From contig NZ_JAGGRL010000001.1 in assembly GCF_018612915.1 (NCBI RefSeq), positions 248,001 through 312,000 of the forward strand: a stretch of 64,000 nt of DNA, in the 5' to 3' direction. Origin of the DNA: Stenotrophomonas sp. ISL-67. Lineage in GTDB: Bacteria; Pseudomonadota; Gammaproteobacteria; Xanthomonadales; Xanthomonadaceae. A program made the position numbers and the translations under genes. The notes under the pieces are model-generated. The model did no database searches, was not told the origin of the DNA, and saw only the letters and a program-made list of their open reading frames with translations. Shown piece after piece: positions 59,514 through 64,000 of this stretch (the stretch's first letter is position 1; each line of letters opens with the position of its first letter).

Positions 59514-62500
59514 TGCTTCTTCTTCGCCTTCGTGGTCTTGGCTGGGCTGGTCTTGCTGGGGGTGGCGGCACGCTTGGCGACGACCGCCTTCTTGGCGACC
59601 TTGGCCGGCTTTTCCGGCTTGGCCTTGCGCGGCGGGCGGGCGTCGGGCTTGTTGGCCATCGCCGCCGGCCGTTCCGGGCGCGCGCTGATCGACGGCAGCA
59701 TCTTGGCCAGGAACTGGCCGGTGTACGAATCCGGATGCGCGGCCACGTCTTCCGGCGTGCCGGTGACCAGGATGGTGCCACCGCGGTGGCCACCTTCCGG
59801 CCCCAGGTCGACGATCCAGTCGGCGGTCTTGATCACGTCCAGGTTGTGTTCGATCACCACCACCGTATTGCCCTCGTCGCGCAGCTTGTGCAGCACGCCA
59901 AGCAGCGCTTCGATGTCATGGAAGTGCAGGCCGGTGGTCGGCTCGTCCAGGATGTACAGCGTGCGCCCGGTATCGCGGCGCGACAGTTCCTTGGACAGCT
60001 TCACACGCTGCGCTTCACCGCCCGAAAGCGTGGTCGCGCTCTGGCCCAGCTTGATGTAGCTCAGGCCCACGTCCACCAGCGTTTCCAGCTTGCGCGCGAT
60101 GCTCGGTACCGGTTCGAACAGCTTCAGCGCATCTTCGACGGTCATCTGCAGCACGTCGTTGATGTTGTAGCCCTTGTACAGGATCTCCAGCGTTTCGCGG
60201 TTGTAGCGCTTGCCGTGGCAGACATCGCAGGGCACGTACACGTCCGGCAGGAAGTGCATTTCCACCTTGATCAGGCCATCGCCCTGGCACGCTTCGCAGC
60301 GGCCGCCGCGCACGTTGAAGCTGAAGCGGCCCGGCGAATAGCCGCGTGCACGTGCTTCCGGAACCTGCGCATACAGCTCGCGCAGCGGGGTGAACAGACC
60401 GGTGTAGGTGGCCGGGTTCGAACGCGGGGTGCGGCCGATCGGCGACTGGTCGATGTCCACCACCTTGTCGAACAGGTCCAGGCCGTCCACCGACTTGTAC
60501 GGCGCGATCGGGTGCGAGGAGCCGTTGATCTCGTTGGCGGCCAGCGAGAACAGGGTGTCGTTGATCAGCGTGGACTTGCCCGAGCCGGACACGCCAGTGA
60601 TGCAGGTCAACAGGCCCGAGGGAATGTCCAGGTCCACGCCCTTGAGGTTGTTGCCGCTGGCCCCGCGCAGGTGCAGCGTCATCTTCGGGTTGGGGGTGTG
60701 CCGGCGCGCGGGAATCTCGATCGCACGCTTGCCCGACAGATACTGGCCGGTAAGCGAACGCGGCGCGTCCAGGATGTCCTGCAGGGTGCCCTGGCCGACG
60801 ATCTCGCCGCCGTGCACGCCCGCGCCTGGGCCGATGTCCAGCACGTAGTCGGCCAGGCGGATCGCGTCTTCGTCATGCTCGACCACGATCACCGTGTTGC
60901 CCAGGTCGCGCAGGCGGGTGAGGGTGCCGAGCAGGCGTTCGTTGTCGCGCTGGTGCAGGCCGATGGACGGCTCGTCGAGCACGTACATCACCCCGACCAG
61001 GCCGGCGCCGATCTGGCTGGCCAGGCGGATGCGCTGGGCTTCGCCACCGGACAGGGTGTCGGCCTTGCGCTCCAGGGTGAGGTAATCCAGGCCGACGTCG
61101 ACCAGGAAGCCCAGCCGCTCGCCGATCTCCTTGACGATCTTGCCGGCGATCTCGCCGCGCCACCCGGGCAGGGTCATGCCGCTGAAGAACTTCAGCGCTT
61201 CGTCGATCGGCAGCACCACCAGTTCCGGCAGCGCACGGTCGGCCACGAACACGTTGCGCGCGGCACGGTTCAGGCGCTGGCCCTGGCATTCCGGGCAGTT
61301 GCGTTCGCTGATGTACTTGGCCAGCTCTTCGCGCACCGCCGCCGATTCGGTTTCCTTGTAGCGGCGTTCCAGGTTCGGAATGATGCCCTCGAAGCGGTGC
61401 TTGCGCTGGGTGCGGCCACCGGCTTCGGTGAAGTAGGTGAAGGTGATGGTTTCATCGCCGCTGCCGTACAGCACCGCCTGGCGCACGCTTTCGGACAGGC
61501 TCTGCCACGGCGCGTCCACGTCGAATTTGTAGTGCTTGGCCAGCGAGGCAATCAGCTGGAAGTAGTACGCATTGCGGCGGTCCCAGCCGCGCACGGCACC
61601 GGCCGACAGCGACAGCTCCGGGTGCACCACCACGCGCGAGGGATCGAAGAATTCGGCCATGCCCAGGCCATCGCAGCCCGGGCAGGCGCCCACCGGCGAG
61701 TTGAACGAGAACAGGCGCGGTTCCAGCTCCGGCAGCGAGTAATCGCAGACCGGGCAGCTGTACTTGGACGAAAACAAGTGCGCGGGCGCATCTTCCACAT
61801 CCAGCGACTGCACCGACACCATGCCGTCGCCCAGCTTCAGCGCGGTTTCAAAACTTTCGGCCAGGCGCTGCTTGATGTCCTCGCGCGGACGGAAGCGGTC
61901 GATCACCGCCTCGATGGTGTGCTTCTGGCGCAGCGCCAGCGGCGGCACCGCATCGATTTCATGCAGCGCACCGTCCACCCGCACGCGCACGAAGCCCTGC
62001 GCGCGCAGCTGGTCGAACACCTGGGCATGCTCGCCCTTGCGCTCGCGGATCACCGGGGCCAGCAGCATGTAGCGCTGTTCCGGGTCCAGGGTCAGCACGT
62101 GGTCGACCATCTGGCTCACGGTCTGCGCTTCCAGCGGGTAGCCGTGGTCCGGGCAGCGCGGGCTGCCCACGCGGGCGTACAGCAGGCGCAGGTAATCGTA
62201 GATCTCGGTGATGGTGCCCACGGTTGAACGCGGGTTGTGCGAGGTCGACTTCTGCTCGATCGAGATCGCCGGGGAAAGGCCTTCGATATGGTCCAGGTCC
62301 GGCTTTTCCATCACGCTCAGGAACTGCCGGGCATAGGCCGACAGCGACTCCACGTAACGGCGCTGGCCTTCGGCGTAGATCGTGTCGAAGGCCAGCGAGG
62401 ACTTGCCCGAACCGGACAGGCCGGTGATGACAATCAACTTGTCGCGGGGCAGGTCGAGATCGATGTTCTTGAGGTTGTGCGTCCGCGCGCCGCGGATGCG

Positions 62501-62518
62501 GATGAAATCCATCGCCAT
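59510..62518 (-). CDS. uvrA: Excinuclease ABC subunit A
   Basis: 1002 residues. The ATPase of nucleotide excision repair; it scans DNA with UvrB and recognises lesions. Two ABC modules are visible: Walker [13 protein letters not shown] (about 32-44) and [11 protein letters not shown] (about 640), signatures LSGGEAQR twice, and Walker [12 protein letters not shown] and [11 protein letters not shown]. Zinc-binding Cys pairs occur in [14 protein letters not shown] and [14 protein letters not shown]. The C-terminus carries an extra ~60-residue Lys/Ala/Pro tail ([19 protein letters not shown]), which may add nonspecific DNA binding. No LexA-type dyad was recognised in the leader. Confidence 0.97.
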   Translation of the reverse strand: MAMDFIRIRGARTHNLKNIDLDLPRDKLIVITGLSGSGKSSLAFDTIYAEGQRRYVESLSAYARQFLSVMEKPDLDHIEGLSPAISIEQKSTSHNPRSTVGTITEIYDYLRLLYARVGSPRCPDHGYPLEAQTVSQMVDHVLTLDPEQRYMLLAPVIRERKGEHAQVFDQLRAQGFVRVRVDGALHEIDAVPPLALRQKHTIEAVIDRFRPREDIKQRLAESFETALKLGDGMVSVQSLDVEDAPAHLFSSKYSCPVCDYSLPELEPRLFSFNSPVGACPGCDGLGMAEFFDPSRVVVHPELSLSAGAVRGWDRRNAYYFQLIASLAKHYKFDVDAPWQSLSESVRQAVLYGSGDETITFTYFTEAGGRTQRKHRFEGIIPNLERRYKETESAAVREELAKYISERNCPECQGQRLNRAARNVFVADRALPELVVLPIDEALKFFSGMTLPGWRGEIAGKIVKEIGERLGFLVDVGLDYLTLERKADTLSGGEAQRIRLASQIGAGLVGVMYVLDEPSIGLHQRDNERLLGTLTRLRDLGNTVIVVEHDEDAIRLADYVLDIGPGAGVHGGEIVGQGTLQDILDAPRSLTGQYLSGKRAIEIPARRHTPNPKMTLHLRGASGNNLKGVDLDIPSGLLTCITGVSGSGKSTLINDTLFSLAANEINGSSHPIAPYKSVDGLDLFDKVVDIDQSPIGRTPRSNPATYTGLFTPLRELYAQVPEARARGYSPGRFSFNVRGGRCEACQGDGLIKVEMHFLPDVYVPCDVCHGKRYNRETLEILYKGYNINDVLQMTVEDALKLFEPVPSIARKLETLVDVGLSYIKLGQSATTLSGGEAQRVKLSKELSRRDTGRTLYILDEPTTGLHFHDIEALLGVLHKLRDEGNTVVVIEHNLDVIKTADWIVDLGPEGGHRGGTILVTGTPEDVAAHPDSYTGQFLAKMLPSISARPERPAAMANKPDARPPRKAKPEKPAKVAKKAVVAKRAATPSKTSPAKTTKAKKKQ

Positions 62519-62688
62519 GGGGGATCCGTTGTAGGTGGGGCAAGCGGAGACGGCAATCGGTCAGCCTACCGAGCTTGGGATTTGGGGGCAATCGGCCACA
62601 TTGCCAGCCCTGCGTCTCACCTTCTGCGACTGGCCGGCCCTGAACCTGAACAGGGTTCAGCCTATCTGGCCCCGGGGCAGGGGGTGGG

Positions 62689-62718
62689 TTGACCCGGGCC
62701 GGGTGGAGTCATTAAAAT
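62689..62718 (+). promoter_or_regulatory. Sigma-70 promoter of rplU-rpmA
   Basis: TTGACC (62689-62694), an 18-base spacer and TAAAAT (62713-62718) lie 67 bases upstream of the L21 start codon. Confidence 0.7.
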
Positions 62719-62784
62719 CCCGCTTCTGTCCGCCCTCGATGGCGGCAGTCCATAGACCACAATAACTACAGAGGAAGTCTGGTC

Positions 62785-63102
62785 ATGTACGCAGTACTGG
62801 TAACCGGCGGTAAGCAATACCGCGTGGCGCAGGGCGAAACGCTCCGCGTTGAAAAGCTCGAAGTCGAAGTGGGCAACGAGATCAAGTTCGAAGAAATCCT
62901 GATGCTGGGCGACAGCGATGGCATCAAGCTGGGCGACGCGCTGAGCGGCGCTTCGGTCACCGCCAAGGTCGTGTCCCAGGGTCGTGCCGACAAGGTCCGG
63001 ATCATCAAGTTCCGTCGCCGTAAGCACCACATGAAGCGCCAGGGTCACCGTCAGTACTACACCGAAATCGAGATCACCGGCATTGCCGGTGGCAGCAAGT
63101 AA
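62785..63102 (+). CDS. rplU: Large ribosomal subunit protein bL21
   Basis: 105 residues, normal length. [14 protein letters not shown] start, [18 protein letters not shown] core and [21 protein letters not shown]-terminal motif are diagnostic for L21, which binds 23S rRNA domain VI with L20. First gene of the rplU-rpmA operon, 15 bases before rpmA. AGAGGAAG precedes the ATG. Confidence 0.98.
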   Translation: MYAVLVTGGKQYRVAQGETLRVEKLEVEVGNEIKFEEILMLGDSDGIKLGDALSGASVTAKVVSQGRADKVRIIKFRRRKHHMKRQGHRQYYTEIEITGIAGGSK

Positions 63103-63117
63103 AAAGGAGAAGCAGTC

Positions 63118-63378
63118 ATGGCACATAAGAAGGGCGTAGGCTCATCGCGCAACGGTCGCGACTCCAACCCGAAGTACCTCGGCGTCAAGATCTTCGGTGG
63201 CCAGGCCATCGATGCCGGCAACATCATCGTGCGTCAGCGCGGCACCCAGTTCCACCCGGGTACCGGCGTTGGCCTCGGCCGTGACCACACCCTGTTCGCG
63301 CTCGTCGACGGCAAGGTGGAGTTCTCGGTGAAGGGCCCGAAGAAGCGTCGTACCGTCAGCGTCGTCGCCGAAGCCTGA
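63118..63378 (+). CDS. rpmA: Large ribosomal subunit protein bL27
   Basis: 86 residues. [19 protein letters not shown] start (no Firmicute-type cleavable extension), [22 protein letters not shown] and [12 protein letters not shown] are L27 hallmarks. Its N-terminus reaches the peptidyl-transferase centre. AAGGAG lies eight bases upstream. Followed by a strong terminator, so obgE is probably expressed separately. Confidence 0.98.
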   Translation: MAHKKGVGSSRNGRDSNPKYLGVKIFGGQAIDAGNIIVRQRGTQFHPGTGVGLGRDHTLFALVDGKVEFSVKGPKKRRTVSVVAEA

Positions 63379-63429
63379 GCTTCGCGACACCTGGGCGTCG
63401 CCCCCGCCGTGGCGTGGGGCCGCTGACGA

Positions 63430-63460
63430 AAGCCCCGCTCCGGCGGGGCTTTTGTTTTTC
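63430..63460 (+). terminator. Intrinsic terminator of rplU-rpmA
   Basis: GCCCCGC-TCCG-GCGGGGC hairpin preceded by AAA and followed by TTTTGTTTTT. Confidence 0.94.
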
Positions 63461-63467
63461 ACGTTAG

Positions 63468-64000
<533 letters not shown>

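Noticed and set aside
59513..62227. Long plus-strand open frame opposite uvrA
   Set aside because: It mirrors uvrA codon structure, has no domain signature and no plausible start context.

Overview
The window is a chromosomal segment of a high-GC gammaproteobacterium, almost certainly Stenotrophomonas or a very close Xanthomonadaceae relative. The reasons are the FecA-like and siderophore TonB receptors, the Xanthomonadaceae-type S9 peptidases, and above all the more than twenty short palindromes that begin with GTAG. These match the SMAG REP family known from Stenotrophomonas. No prophage, insertion sequence, CRISPR array, rRNA or tRNA gene is visible. The region is mostly ordinary chromosome with tightly packed operons, and the REP-like and other hairpin elements sit in nearly every longer gap.

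Layout. 0-4.6 kb: a carbohydrate-type TonB receptor translationally coupled to a secreted PHP-domain metallohydrolase. 4.8-6.8 kb: a small-molecule/protein methyltransferase and an MHS-type symporter. 6.6-15.1 kb (minus strand): a complete malonate decarboxylase operon, mdcA-C-D-E-G-B-H, followed by a MatC/SLC13-type carrier and a FadR-type GntR regulator. Most junctions overlap by 4-8 bases. 15.3-17.5 kb: a Fur-boxed siderophore receptor. 17.8-22.1 kb: mqo, a membrane protein, and the divergent argP/LysE-ArgO exporter pair. 22.3-37.1 kb: a peptide-use district with two tandem paralogous S9 peptidases, an autotransporter, a POT transporter, an acyltransferase-like membrane protein, an OPT transporter and an S9C-type peptidase. 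37.3-41.9 kb: a DUF819 transporter, a small HExxH protein with a duplicated tail fragment, minC-minD-minE and a GNAT enzyme. 42-46.4 kb: a DesK/NarL-type two-component pair, a SRPBCC-GyrI fusion, a DUF423 protein and an AlkA-type glycosylase. 46.4-49.6 kb (minus): an operon headed by a tiny ribbon-helix-helix regulator and a DUF4177 protein, then an alpha/beta hydrolase, an M15 peptidase and a membrane protein. 49.7-53.7 kb: purT, an EEP-family lipoprotein, bpt and an EF-hand protein. 54-59.5 kb: a sigma factor fused to a polytopic membrane domain, a DUF2007-like protein, tesB, an enoyl-CoA hydratase, a PCu(A)C copper chaperone, a TonB-C-like protein and a hotdog thioesterase. 59.5-64 kb: uvrA, then rplU-rpmA and the start of obgE.

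Most unusual non-coding content. (1) Two copies, 13.5 kb apart, of a hairpin whose 49-nt loop is identical while its long arms differ with compensating changes. (2) A run of contiguous 19-nt triloop hairpins after a tandem REP array. (3) A ~150-nt nested inverted repeat downstream of the DUF819 gene. (4) Twin TGATATCA palindromes one helical turn apart at the promoter of the RHH/DUF4177 operon. (5) Several genes whose TAG stop codon is the GTAG of an adjoining REP.
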